Positions 26,290-38,358 of a stretch of DNA of 64,000 nucleotides are shown piece by piece (position 1 is the first letter of the stretch; the number at the start of each line of letters is the position of its first letter). Where the stretch lies: assembly GCF_029784165.1 (NCBI RefSeq), contig NC_073696.1, positions 109,732,665 through 109,796,664 on the forward strand, given 5' to 3'. The DNA is from Wyeomyia smithii. Lineage: Eukaryota; Arthropoda; Insecta; Diptera; Culicidae. The translations under genes were made by a program, and so were the position numbers. The notes under the pieces were generated by a model. That model saw nothing but the letters and a program-made list of their open reading frames with translations. It searched no databases and had not been told where the DNA came from.

Positions 26290-28660
26290 CTATGGTCCCC
26301 GGTTCACCAAAGATGGTACGCAACACCTTCACAAGCATAGTACATTTTTCATGCCCGTAGAGGACTACCGGTCTGATCTGTGTCTTGCAGATGATTAACT
26401 TAATGCGGCGGCGAATTCTACTCGATCTGAGTGCGCTTCAGAGACCGATAAAAGAAGATTTTCTGCCATAATGCACCGATGAATTTCTTTGCTGGAATCG
26501 TTGTCGGTAGTTACCAGTGAGCCCAGGTACACGAGCTCGTCGACCACCTCGATATCATCACCACCAACTTTTACTCGAGGTTGGAGGTTAGCACTGTCTT
26601 CTCATGAACCACTTCCTTTCTTGTACTTCGTCTTCGATGCATTGATGACTAGTCCAATCCGTTTATCTTCGACCTTTAGTTCGCTATACGTATCCGCCAT
26701 CTCCACAAAGCTACGAGCCACAGTGCCGATATCGTCGGCGAAACCAAAAAGTTGAACCAACTTTTGGAATACCGTGCTACTCGTCTTAATTCCCGCTCCT
26801 CTAATAACAACTTCCAGGACAATATTAAAACGTAGGCACCATAAACTATAACCCCTTAGGGGCCATCCACATACCACGTGGACAGATTTTAGGGTGTCGT
26901 ATGCTAATTTGAAATCGATGAATAAATGGTGTGTGTGCACGTTGTATTGGCTATTTCTGCATAACCTGCCGTACCGCGGATAGCTGGTCGGTGGTGGCGC
27001 GGGCACCCATGAATCCCGCTTGGTAGTGCTCCACGAACTGCTTCGCTAATAGTAATAATCGACGACAGAGTATTTGGGAGAATACCTTGTAGGCGGCGTA
27101 CAGCAAAGTGATTGCCCGGCGATTACAGCACTCCAGATTGTCACCCTTTTTGTACATGGGACACACAAAACCTTCCATCCACTCCTCCGGTACTCGTTCT
27201 TCTTCCCAAATCTTGACAATGAACCATTGCACGGCTCTAGCCAGTGTTTTTCCACCGTATTTCAACAGATCGGTGGAAAGTTGGGCCACTCCTGCAGCAT
27301 TATTGTTTTTCAGCCGGCCAATCTCCTCCTCCACTTCCAGGAGATCGGGGCTGAAATCCTGTTGTCGAGCACCAAAATCAATTGCCAGACAGTCCTAGCG
27401 CTCTACTGCATCGACGTTTATATGCTCATCGAAGTGCTGCTTCGATCTTTCGATCACCTCGTCTGTGAGGAGGCTGCCATCCAAGCTCCTGCACATATCG
27501 ACTTGCGGCACGTAGCCTTCAGCCGTAGTTGCTCATCTTCGCGTAGAACTTTCGAGTGTCGGTAGCTTGGCACAGCTCTTCTATCACCACGCGATCTCGG
27601 TCTTCTTGCTGGCGCTTCTTCCTTCGGAGGACTGAGTTTTGGCTGTTCCGTGCTTGTCGGTATCGTTCCAAGTTCCCTCTTGTACGGTGTTGGAGTATTC
27701 TCGCTCGTGCTACGTTCTTCTCCAAACTGTTTGTATTCATCGTCAAACCAATCATTTCTATAATTCGGAGCCCTTGTACCTAGTAGCGCTAGCAGCAGTG
27801 ATCGGATGCTCCGCCAACTGCACCAAGCTGCTTTTCCGTGGGTAACGCTGCCTCCAACTGCTTCGCGTATTCCTGTGCAACTCCGGCGTCCCGCAGTTGC
27901 TCGATATTTGGTTGCGGCGTTCGACTTTGGCAGGTCTAATACACCGTCGAGAGTTTTGAGCGCATGCACACAGTTACAGGGTAGTGTTCCGAACCTATAT
28001 TTGCGGTCGGTGCGAACGTTGACGATATTGGAAAAGAACCTGCCGCCGATTAGAACGTGGTCGATTTGTTCTCTGTCTGTTGGTCGGGTGATCTCAGATG
28101 GATTTGTGGATATCTTTACGGGGGAAGAAGGTACTTTGGTCTACCATACCACAGGAGGTCGCAAAGTTTACGCACCGATGACCGTTATCATTAGACACGG
28201 CGTGCAGGCTATCTGGCCCGATTACCTGTCTGTACATTGCATTCCGTCCTACCTTAGCATTCATGGCCCCAATGACGACTTTCTCGTCCCGTCGCGGACA
28301 GCTATCGTAGACCTACTCCAGCTGCGCGTAGAATGCTTTCTTCTCGTCGTCGGGTCTTCCTTCGTGTGCGTAGTGCACCTGGATGATGCTGCAGTTGAAG
28401 AACCGGCCCTTTATCCTCAAGTCGCACATCCTTGCGTTGATCGGCTCTCACCCCATCACGCGTTGGCGCATCTTGCCCAGCACCATGGAGCCGGTTCCCA
28501 GAGCGCTGGTGGTACCACAACTCTGGTAAAAAGCAGCCGCCGTAGTTGCCCGCTTTTCCATACCTTCTGTCCTGACCAACAAAGTTCCTGCAGCGCCACG
28601 ACTTCTAAGTTGCGTGGATGTAGCTCGTCATAGATTATCCTGTCACATCCTGGAAAGTAG
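26290..28660 (-). mobile_element. RTE/JAM-type non-LTR retrotransposon, nearly complete ORF but decayed
   Basis: Minus-strand fragments in the right order. The endonuclease start LEVVALQELCW is near 28610. Then come NCSIIQVHYAHEGRP-like sequence and VVIGAMNAKVGRN (28290-28210), NGHRCVNFATSCGMV and IDHVLIGGRFFSN. The linker includes WFDDEYKQFGEERS (27750). The RT begins with LKNNNAAGVAQLSTDLLKYG and continues RVPEEWMEGFVCPMYKKGD, FIDFKLAYD (26922-26896) and FADDIGTVARS with an intact FADD (26742-26731). The thumb has VVDELVYLGSLVT and ends near 26290. Stops and shifts are frequent and part of the palm is missing after LAYDTLKS, where a 36-bp foreign terminus sits. It is dead. Confidence 0.85.
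26860..26895. repeat. Solo transposon-terminus-like motif inside the RTE palm
   Basis: GGGGCCATCCACATACCACG followed by TGGACAGATTTTAGGG. A near-identical motif occurs at 61304-61340. It replaces a missing part of the RT palm, so it is probably a scar of a deleted or excised element. Confidence 0.5.
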
Positions 28661-29321
28661 AGCGATTTGCAGTTTCATGTCTCAAGTTTTCAATCAACAA
28701 CATGTTTGTTGGCTCGTTGGGCCTTCCCCAACCCCCTGTCTCGTCGGGGGATCATCGTGTCAGCTCTGTTTAGAGTTCCACGCTGACACCAGGACATTGA
28801 TCAGTTGCTCCTAATATGGAGATCAGACGCTGTTTTGAGCCGCACCATCTTGGTGAACAGACGCTCGGGTTGGCGAAGCATTTCCTCTACCGCCGAAGTA
28901 TAGTTTACGCGCCAATCAATGATCGCGTCGCATCTTCTTACTTCGCTACTGTCGGATGACAACTTTACCCAGGCAAAACAAACCAGTTGTATCCATGTTT
29001 CAACTGGCAGTCTAGTGTAATCATATAACTCGTGGAGGTGTGATATAGGAACTTATAAGGAACGGAACTCTGTTTGACGCTCTTTCCAGGTCATCAACTC
29101 ACCATTTGAAGCCCCTGCAAGAAAATTGACCCGAAACCCTCACATAGCATTGGTTTTCATCCTTCGCTACCTTGATCAGAAGGATCACTTTCCCGGAAAA
29201 GTCGTTCTCGTTCATGATCTCCCATAGAGTCTCTAAAAATGATTAATGAAGATGCGTAGAGACTCTGCCGCACAGTGAAGGTCTGGTCTGTTGTTGACTG
29301 GCCTTCTACGAAGCGAAGGAT
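28661..29321. other. Probable RTE 5' flank, then unassigned
   Basis: The first 200 bp or so are GC-richer and could be the 5' region of the adjacent minus-strand RTE copy. No gene or repeat boundary is visible up to 29321. Confidence 0.35.
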
Positions 29322-29446
29322 AGTATATCCGGATATCCGACTATTCGATTATCCGTATCCGGATATTCGGACATCCGAATAGTATTCGTTTACACATCCG
29401 TGATCCGAGCTTCGGATAACCGGATCACGAATATATCCGGGTAAAA
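29322..29446. repeat. Palindromic ATCCG/CGGAT cluster
   Basis: About 125 bp filled with TATCCGGATA-like words in both orientations (TATCCGGATATCCG, TTATCCGTATCCGGATA, CGGATAACCGGATCA). It is a short degenerate satellite of self-complementary pentamers. Confidence 0.75.
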
Positions 29447-30464
29447 GTCCCAGCACTACTTTGTAGGTGTAGTGCGTTGTAAGCAACAGTAGTACCCGCG
29501 CAGCGTTCTTCTCGTTCAACACCAGTGATGGAAACGAAACGAATATGACGCAATCATCGTTTAATCTCCACATGTACACATCATGAAGTGTACAGACCGT
29601 GACTAAACTTGAATCCTCTCAACACATAATAAAATGATGATATGGTACGTAGGTTTCTGGGAGAAAACAAACACATGACTAGACTACATCTGCTCTGAGA
29701 AGCGATTCGCTCGTTGCGTTTGTCTCTCCATATGCCGGTCGTTAGAAGAACAAAGAATAGCAGCAGAAGAATATCATGTGCATGTCGCCTGAGCAGCATC
29801 AGAGGTGTGGTGCGGTGAGAGGGAAAGTATGGGGGAAGGGACTACTTCGGCAGCGGTTGACTTGAGCGAGAGTAGGAGAGCATACATTGTCATTTTCTTT
29901 CTTTTTCTGACAAAAATTCATATTCATGAGTAAGAACATAACAAGATCTGATCGATCTGTGTAACAGTCACGAATAACTTCATATACCGAGTTGTGCACA
30001 TTGAGAACCATATATTGTGGTGTACACTAACGACAAGCAATATATCGTAAAAAGGAAAGCAAAGAGAATGAACCAACACCGATACGTTGTTATTCGCATA
30101 CTGACGACGATGTCAACGCATCTTAGGCTTGCTTTATATGTATTCAAAATCGCTAGAGGTGATTTTTTTCCATCGCTGATTTATAGTGATTTTCTGAAAA
30201 TTTTCAACGTTCTACAATGTTGTTAACTATCATAAAACACACAAATTCACCGAAGAAAGTTTATTTTTATCTCTCAAGTTTATTTAGTTATTAAAGATTT
30301 TTATTAAAATAATGCACTTATTTATTTACAAATATCTGCACAGGAGACAGCGAGAGACAAATGCCTATATCTAGATTAAATGATGTTTTACTTATACTTA
30401 AATATAAAAAAGGTTTAGTCTGAGATATTTGCAGATTTTGAAGATATCTGTTAGTAAATTAGTG
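29447..30464. other. Noncoding stretch
   Basis: No gene recognised; all frames are short and overlapping. Confidence 0.4.
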
Positions 30465-30945
30465 CATTGTTTCAATAAAAATCGTCAATAATCGATGAAA
30501 TATGAGAGATAAAAATAAACTTTCTTCGATGAAATTGTTTGTTTTGTGATAGCAAACAACAATGTAGAATGTTGAAAAATTGTAGAAAATCACTACTAAA
30601 TGTTACATTGAAAAAAATTGATTTTAGTGGCAATCTGTAGAAAACTCCACAAAAGTTTATTTTAAAATGCAGATAGAAGTTTAGTTCCTTTGACAAAGTT
30701 GTTTCTTATAAAATATGCAACAACTTTGCTAAACAAAATGAATTTATATATGCAAAAATGAAAAAAGTAAAATTTGCTTCTCACTGTTAAGTGGATTAAT
30801 CACAAAATTGCAACTTCTATAAAATGGAGAATAATTGATGGATCAACTTTCATGAAGGCACTATGGCTCTAATTTTTTGATTCAAGATAATTTCGATCAC
30901 GTTTTTGCAGCTTTGGAAACAGTGTGCATTGGAAGAGGAGAAGGT
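30465..30945. repeat. Dispersed repeat D copy 2
   Basis: Counterpart of about 21060-21510 in the same orientation, diverged but collinear, ending at CAGCTTTGGAAACAGTGTGCA. Single unit, no terminal repeats found. Confidence 0.65.
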
Positions 30946-31606
30946 ATTAAGAAGTTGAGAAGGTTAATTCTGTATATTTTCTATGTGGTCCAAAACGCTC
31001 AACAACTATTTTTCACAGAACGCTTCGGAACCGAAAAATTCGATGCATTGACGATTCATGACGCAGCGTGTAGTGTCACTGTCACTTTTTGCTTGTTTTT
31101 TTTTTTTTCATAAAACGGCAATGTGTGCATTTTTGTACTCTATTACACATAAAAATTTTACGAAACCTAATACTTCGCGTAGAAATGGTCAAGTATCAAT
31201 TTATGATGCTAACGAATTCCAACTGTTTGAAGGGAAAGATTTACATTTATACAGGAGTATTAACACTGTTGCTATGGTTTTATACAATTTGGAAATAATC
31301 AATGGAATTTAAAGCAATAAGACGATAATCAGAAGCTTTGATCACCAGAATTAACCTTCGTCAAGTATCACAAGCAAACAGCTTGATCTATCGGTAGGTT
31401 TGTTTTATTTTTATTTTGTTTACTTAAGTGCTTACCGTAGAAGTAACCAATATATGAGTGAAATGTACCTGAAAACAAAAGAAAAGGTTCATTAGTATTG
31501 CACAAATCACAAATATGAAAATTAACACATTAAAGAAAAACTCATGTGCGACTACTCATGTTTATAGGTTGGAGAGTTGGGTAAAATGGCCCGTGCTAAG
31601 CGAACC
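30946..31606. other. AT-rich spacer
   Basis: The frames at 30877-31312 are partly repeat-derived and partly poly-T. Nothing recognised. Confidence 0.4.
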
Positions 31607-31795
31607 AACCCTTGGTGCTACATTCCGATTCGGAACTCGACCTTCTGTTTATTTATACATATAAACCTTGCAGCCGACCAATCAGTGTACAGGACAACTG
31701 CTGGGTTAGTGTTACGATTCTACTGACATTAACAGTCTTTCCCTAGCCGAAACTCGAACCTACGACGGCTGGCTTGGCCTAACCTATGCCTAATG
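31607..31795 (-). mobile_element. tRNA-derived SINE, family S copy 2
   Basis: Box B GGTTCGAGTT (complement of 31751-31760), GACTGTTAATGTCAGTAGAATCG body and the 3' end GGAATGTAGCACCAAGG, all on the minus strand. The head is more degraded than in copy 1 and box A is not clear. Confidence 0.7.
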
Positions 31796-32279
31796 CTATT
31801 AATTTCCTAAAATACGCACATATGTGGCTTTTAATGATGATTTTTTTTTTTTTTTTTCTCATATAAATCCAGCTTTCCTACAGTTCTCATATGAAAAAGT
31901 GTGCCAAAATGACTAATATACTTAAAAATCTGTAGAATTGCCTCTAGTTCTGTCCAACATGCAATTATTCATGAATTTTATAGAAGCTTCTATGGTCAGC
32001 TGACTTGCAAATAAAACAAAAAAAAAACTGCGGTACCTTTAAAACTTTCCCACTTTTGGAATTTATTAATATATGAATATTTAAATTTTGTTCACTTACT
32101 TTCATCAAATTTTACCTGAAACGATTGAAATTAAATTTGGGGTGGAATGCATCATAGGGCGCTCGCAGAAGATTGCTTGACAACATAGGGTATGCCTTCA
32201 ATTTTACTTCTGAGACTTCGAGCGCTTCTCACCTCGCATGTCGATTTCTGCTAGGGTCATATTAACCTTTTGCTTCGGA
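31796..32279. other. AT-rich spacer
   Basis: Contains a poly-T run near 31843-31857. No gene or repeat recognised. Confidence 0.4.
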
Positions 32280-34678
32280 GCATATTAGCAAAGAAAGTTA
32301 ATACGAACCGGAACAATCGGCATAGACCTAGGCAACGAAAAAGGACTAACAATTGGAAACTCGAATCATGGGACTGCAAGTCTCTTATTTTTTTGGAATG
32401 TACCCGCATCCTTTCCGCCTTACTGAGGGTTCGCAAGCTCGACAGAGAGATGGTTACACCATCTACCAGAGCTGCGGCAAAACACACGAGCTGGGCACAG
32501 CTTTCATTTTGATGGGAAAAATACAGAAGCGCGTAATTGGGGCCATTCGGCAAGATAATGTGTAAGTTGAGAATTAGAAGCCGTTAACGTGTACACTCCT
32601 AACTTAGGAGGTAATGATGACGATGAGGACGCCTCACTTACGCAGCTGGTGCGTACATACGATAGCTGCCTGAAACATAACGTCAAAATCGTCATCGAGA
32701 ATCTCAACGCTCAGGTCATCCAGGAGGAAGAATTTAGACCGGTTATTGGGTAGTTCTGCGCACACCGGCTCATGAACGACAATGGCTGCCTCCAAGAGCT
32801 ACTTCCAGCATACCCTCCCATATCGTTACACCTGAAGATCACTACAACCGAATCGTAAATCGATCACGTTCTGCAGGACGGAACCTATCATGACGCAAAC
32901 GTCGATTCTGATCGCTATCTCCTGATGGTCGAAATGCGCCAAAGATTATCGATTGTCAACAACCTACCTTCGCCCGCCACGGTATGATCTGGAGCGACTT
33001 AAACTCCCCAAAGTCGCTACTGAGTACTCGCAAAGTCTTCGTTGCCGGATGAGAGAGGGAGCTTTCCGAAGCCATTTTGGAGAACTGCTGGAGTACTGTG
33101 AAAGCAGTCATTAAAAACGCAGCGAAAAGTGCTGTATGATTCGTCGAGAGGAATCTACGTAACGGCTGGTTCGACGAGGAGTGTCAAACGATTCTAGACG
33201 AGAAGAATGCAGCGCGCGCAATGATGCTGCAACAAAGGACCTATCAAAACGTGAGTCGATAAAAACAGAAACGAAGACAGCAGACCCATATTTTCCGGGA
33301 TAAGAAGCGCCGCATGGAAGAGCTGGAGCAGCTGCATCGTTCTCGAGAAACACGTAGATTCTACAAGAACATAAACGCATCCCGCGCAAGCTTTGAGAAG
33401 GAATCTTGACGGATTAACGTGAGGTGATCGACAGGAAGAAGCAGCACTACAATTAACACCTGAATGGCACAGAGACAGTGGACCACGACGGTAGGAGGAA
33501 CAACTTCATCAGCACACCGGATGAGGGAGACATTCTGCCCCCACAATAAGTTGAGTTAAGGATACCACCAAGCAGCTCAAAAACAAATCAGCTGGAAAGG
33601 GTGGCATCGCAGCGGATCTTATCAAGCTGGGCCCGTTTAGATTGGCTTCCTGTCTGCATCAGCTAATAGTCAGGATCAGGGATACAGAACAGCTACCGGA
33701 GGAGTGGAAGGAGAGAGTAATATGCCCAATATAGAAGAAGAGCGACAAGTTGGAATGTGAGAACTACCGAGCGATCACGATTCTGAATGCAGCCAACAAA
33801 GTGCTCTCCCAGATCATCATTCGCCGTCTCTCACCGCTAGCACGAAGGTTTGTGTGGAGTTATCAAGCAAGTTTTGTGGATGGGCGATCGATGACGGACC
33901 GAATCTTTACGCTGCCGCAGATTCTCAAAAGTGTTGCGAATACCAAGTCCCCACGCACTATCTATTCATAGATTTTATCGACCGTGTAGAGCTATGGAAA
34001 GTTATGGACGAAAAGGCAACGATCTTTTCTGTCTCCCGTTCAACATGGCGCTTGAAGGTGTTATGAAACGGGCGGCCTTTAATACGTGGGGCATGATATT
34101 CAATAAATTCAGTCAGTCCATTTGCTTCGTTGACGACGTGGACGTCTTCGGAAGGACATTCCAGGCGGTTGTTGAACAGTACACCAAGCTGAAACGTGAA
34201 GCAGAAAAAGTTGGGTCGAAGGTAAATACGTCGAAGACCAAGAATCTGCTAGTATTGGAAACCGAGCGCGATAAGGCTCGCATCGGCAGTAGTGTAGTGA
34301 TCGATGGAGATGAGTTTGAGGTGATTGACAAATTTGAGTACCTCGAATCATTGGTAACGCCAGACTACAACTGAAGCAGAGAAATCCGCAGACGTATAGT
34401 AGCTGGAAATCGGGCTTACTATGAACCCCACAAGCCGTTAAGGTCTGCCACACTTCGCCCTTGTACCAAGTGCACCATGCACAAGACGCTCATAAGACCG
34501 GTAGTTCTCTGCGGGCATGAGACATGGACAATGCTTGAGGAGGACTTGCAAGCACTAGCCGTTTTCGAATGACACGTGTGCTTAGGACCATCTCCGGAGG
34601 GTGGCATATGGAGGCGAAGAATGAACCACGAGCTGGCGTAAGTCTACGGCGAACCCAGTATCCAGATAGTCGTCAAAG

Positions 34679-36482
34679 CCCAAGTAACAATCTAAAGACG
34701 ATTTAGTTTTATTTATATTTTATAGTAGTTTTATCAAAACTATCTAAAATCTAAAATCTAAAATCTATCAAGTTTTATCATAAATTTATTTAAGTACTTG
34801 TGGTTTTTATTTATCAAGAGTTTCCAAGAGTAATTAAAGAACACTTGAAGAGTCCTCCATAAAACTCCTTCATCAATGAGAAGCGGTTTTACAACGCACT
34901 CAAAATCCCTTTCAGAATACTTATGAGAAGCTTCCATAATACTTCATGAGAGTTTTACGATAGTTTTATGGTACTTATCTTCAAGAAGAATCTATCTTGA
35001 AAATGTGCCTATGAAATTTTCTTAAAGCCATTTTGTCTCATGAAAGAGAAAACATTCGTGAAAAAAAGGATCTAAAATAAACAAACATTTTTCAGCTCAT
35101 TCAAGCAACTAACTCATATAAATCAAGTCAACCTAAATCATAGTAAATGAAGTCACTTAAGGGTATATTACTTTTGGCGTTAAAAACAGCAAAAACTCAA
35201 TACTCACTAACGGACATGAAATATAAGATGGTAGAAAATCCAATACAGGTCGGACTCGATTATCCGGAACACCAAAACATTTTTTACTCCGGATAATCGA
35301 GTCCGACCTGTACCTGAGAATGGCAGAGAAATGGTATTCATTCTCCTGCTTCATGCAATATGTTGCATTTCTTCATTTTGCTTATGTTTCAAGGCCCTAA
35401 TTATAAAATACATCGGATGTTTATTCTAAACCATTTATTGTTTCTTGTTTTAAAATCGCTACAAGTAAGACTTCTCCAACAGCAATGATCACAAAAATGG
35501 TGCTTGACTGTAAACAAACAGTTGTCAAACGGAAGAGGGGGTTATCTCAGATAAAATTTGTTTGTCTTAAAGGTTCAAGCAAGTTTTATTCAAGCACAAG
35601 TATTCTTCTCCGAGAATGCAACAAGTAAATGCCAACTTTTCGAGATACTAAAAAAAATTTATTAGTCTCGCACAAGAAGTTTTAGTTAGAAGCCGTGTTA
35701 TGAGGGATTACAATAAAACTGACGACAAATATGGCGAACAGACTGTGATTAACTACGTCAAAATAATAGCCATTTGTAATAAAACGATAAGAAAAGGCCG
35801 AGATTCTCAATGCTACTAATAATTCTGGCAGTTCAGTAGTGAATGTTGACCATGCTGAACACAAAGTTTAGTAATATGTTTCCTGCAAACCCGAACTTAA
35901 CGAAAATTCAAATATATTTTTTATTTTCTAAATAAATTACTGATTTGCCAGTAATGTCACGGCGCGTTGAAAATTACAAACTTTTTTGCCATACAACGCA
36001 TAAACTTAACGTGGCAATTAAAAATTAACAAATATGACCTTAAAAATACATGTAGATTTATCTACCTATTTTATTCAACGACTGCGATGACATTCATTTT
36101 GGAGAAAGGGTAGATCGATGGGGTTTGTTTCATAAATTGATCTAAGTAAATAAAAAATAAATTCTGCTCATAGCAAAATAAGCTAGAGAGAAGGGTTGCG
36201 AACCTGATTTAAAAAACTCTCGAAATTCGTTACAGTTTTTTCATGGTTGTGAGCAACTCCTGAATGTCATCATGAGTACATATCGATTAATATATAGAGT
36301 TTTAAGCTACTTTAGGAACTATTCTTGAGTACCTTCTCTAGCATGGGTCTCCTTTCATCTTATGGGGATTTCACGGCTGATTTGTAGCAGTTTGTGAGAA
36401 TAATAAGATTTATGCACTGTTTTAAAGAACAAGCAATCAAAACTTCTTCAAGTACATCGCAAAACTGATATTGTTACTTGGG
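34679..36482. mobile_element. 1.8-kb TIR element inserted in the RTE C-terminus
   Basis: Ends CCCAAGTAACAAT (34679-34691) and ATTGTTACTTGGG (36470-36482) are perfect 13-bp inverted repeats placed exactly where the RTE reading is interrupted. AG flanks both sides (34677-34678, 36483-36484), so a 2-bp target duplication is possible. The inside is AT-rich with short tandem ATCTAAA repeats near 34740-34770 and no transposase frame. The superfamily cannot be named from this. Confidence 0.7.
35246..35310. mobile_element. 65-bp pogo-like palindromic MITE
   Basis: Two perfect 23-bp inverted arms (35246-35268 and 35288-35310, starting CAGGTCGGACTCGATTATCC) separated by 19 bp, flanked by TA on both sides (35244-35245, 35311-35312). 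The tip and the TA duplication match pogo/Tc1-mariner class elements. It is essentially two TIRs without an interior, nested inside the 1.8-kb TIR element. Confidence 0.9.
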
Positions 36483-36720
36483 AGCTGTTCGTCTCGAATC
36501 CAGCCGGTACAAGACGTAGAGGCGCGCAACGAGCTATGTGGTTGGACCAAGCGTGCATGATTTCGGAAATGTAGGACGCTCAAGAAACGAAGACAAGCTG
36601 CCGTGGGCCGAGTGCGTTGGCGTAATATTGTGACGTAGATGAAATCCTGAGGAGTGTTTCACCAGGATTACTTACTTTCCCGGAGTTTGGAGCATATTGG
36701 CTTTCGTTGTGGTGCGTCCT

Positions 36721-37937
36721 TTCCACGGGCTTGTTTGGTTGCAATGGTAATTATTATCAAAAATAACATTGAAATCGAATAGGTGTTTTAGAATAAGCTA
36801 CGTTATAAATATACCTTATATAGATCCTTCATTCATCCTACATGTTCAATGTCGCTCAAAAATGATTAAATGCGCTGTAAATTGCGTAAATGCTTACCGG
36901 TGCATTTTGTACAGTTCTCCTCTGCTTTTGCAAGATTGGTAAATTACAAAATAAGATTCTTTTAGATTCGAATTAAACTTTGCATTTGCTTTCGACTAGA
37001 GGACACATGACTTTCCTACTATTGCTAGGATCAGGGCTGATATTTTTATGCACTTTTGCATGAAAGTGAAATATAGCCACCATAAACATCAGTGCTTCCA
37101 TGACAAAAAAAAATTACACTATCATGTAATGCTCATTTTATCTTCCTTCGCTTTTTCTTTATTCGGAGTAAAAGAAGGTCAAGTCATTCGTCAGCCGCAG
37201 TCGAACAGAGTTCGTTTCATTTTAACCGTTTCAAATTTTCTAAAAATTTAATATTCAGAGTATTGTTGTGTGAACTGTAATTTTATAAATTCGTTTATTG
37301 TACGATGGCATTACGCGACTAGTGATAAATCGGAAAGATACTACCCGCTTGAAACCGGCTCTGGAAAGTTTACTTTTGGATCAAAATTTGGCGTTTCATT
37401 CCGATAACGCTTGCTGGTTGGTTTTTATTATTGCTTTACCAAAGGAACGATGAACATCATTTGGTCAAATTTTCAACAAATTCGATTGCGTGACCGTGAA
37501 CGATGCATGTGAATTTTTCATCAGAGTATGACAGCTCGTCACAAGGTAAAAATAATATTTATCTAAAAGGGTTGTTGCGTTTATTGGAAGCGAAAATTGA
37601 AAATGATTGGTGCTAGCCATAGGCGTAGCCAAGGAGAGCCAAAGGAGGCGGATAAATTTTGATATTAGCGCCAGTGATTTTGTTTGTTCAACGACCTGTC
37701 ATTTTTCCTTACATTTTTGAAAAAAATATGCTAGATCTAGTTATTCGTTCTGAGCAGTTCCATAAAAAATGTCCAAGTTTCATAATTTCTTTTTAATTGT
37801 CATTTTTTATTTGACTGAGACTGTGCATAGACGACACTCTGGGCAAAAGATGCCTTTTCATGCTATTGGTTTAATTTTTCGGAACACGACTCATTTTTGA
37901 AAAGCTATTCAGAAAAGCTATTTTGGGAAGAAATGGA
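36721..37937. other. AT-rich spacer
   Basis: No gene. Near 37616-37640 a GCC-ATAGGCGTAGCCAAGG phrase resembles DNA-transposon termini but no partner was found. Confidence 0.35.
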
Positions 37938-38358
37938 ATTGATAATTAAAAATATTTTCAGAGCCAAAACGGTTTGTTTGATCGGTGTGACATCTTCAGC
38001 AAAGTTGTAGATAAAATTGTCTTCACATTTTTTTAAAGTTGAAAGAAAAATTAAAAATTATTATCTAAACAAGCTCATTTTTTAATGGAACTGTCATATC
38101 GCAGACAAACAAACGTGCCACTCAAAAAAACGATAATTTTGATATTTTTTTGATAAAATAACGATAATTTTGATATAGTTATAGATATATAATAGTTAGT
38201 TTTTTATTTTTCATTTAACTTTATTTTCAAAAAAAAATTTTTTTAGGGTGCATATATAAATATATTTTTAAGTCGAAATTATTATCTGAAACTCTGCCGA
38301 GGACGTCACCTCGATCAAACAAACCGTTATGGCTCTAAAAATATTGGTAATTATCAAT
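37938..38358. mobile_element. Foldback-type MITE with about 90-bp inverted ends
   Basis: Left end ATTGATAATTAAAAATATTT, then AGAGCCAAAACGGTTTGTTTGATCG; the right end is its reverse complement with several differences (38285-38358). The same sequence occurs once, uninverted, at 55590-55780, so it is a dispersed family. The interior is AT-rich. No TSD could be fixed. Confidence 0.65.

Larger units (their letters stand above)
32280..36720 (+). mobile_element. RTE/JAM-type LINE, decayed and split by a 1.8-kb element
   Basis: Plus-strand fragments. The endonuclease has DGYTIYQSCGKTHELGTAFI (32448-32507), YTPNLGGNDDDEDASL, VKIVIENLNAQV (32682 on) and IDHVLQDGTYHDANVDSDRY (from 32857). The linker has WFDEECQTILDEKNAARAMM and THIFRDKKRRMEELEQLHRS. 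The RT has NYRAITILNAANKVLSQIIIR (33762 on), a palm deleted after FIDFIDRV, FVDDVDVFGR at about 34126-34155 (catalytic FADD changed to FVDD) and the thumb FEVIDKFEYLESLVT. The C-terminus stops at 34678 and resumes at 36483 (SNPAGTRRRGAQRAMWLDQA). It is a dead copy. The gene order and wording are the same as in the minus-strand RTE at 26290-28660, but the copies are clearly different subfamilies. Confidence 0.83.

Noticed and set aside
27806..28633. 275-codon plus-strand ORF
   Set aside because: Antisense shadow of the minus-strand RTE endonuclease; the minus-strand reading carries the family motifs.
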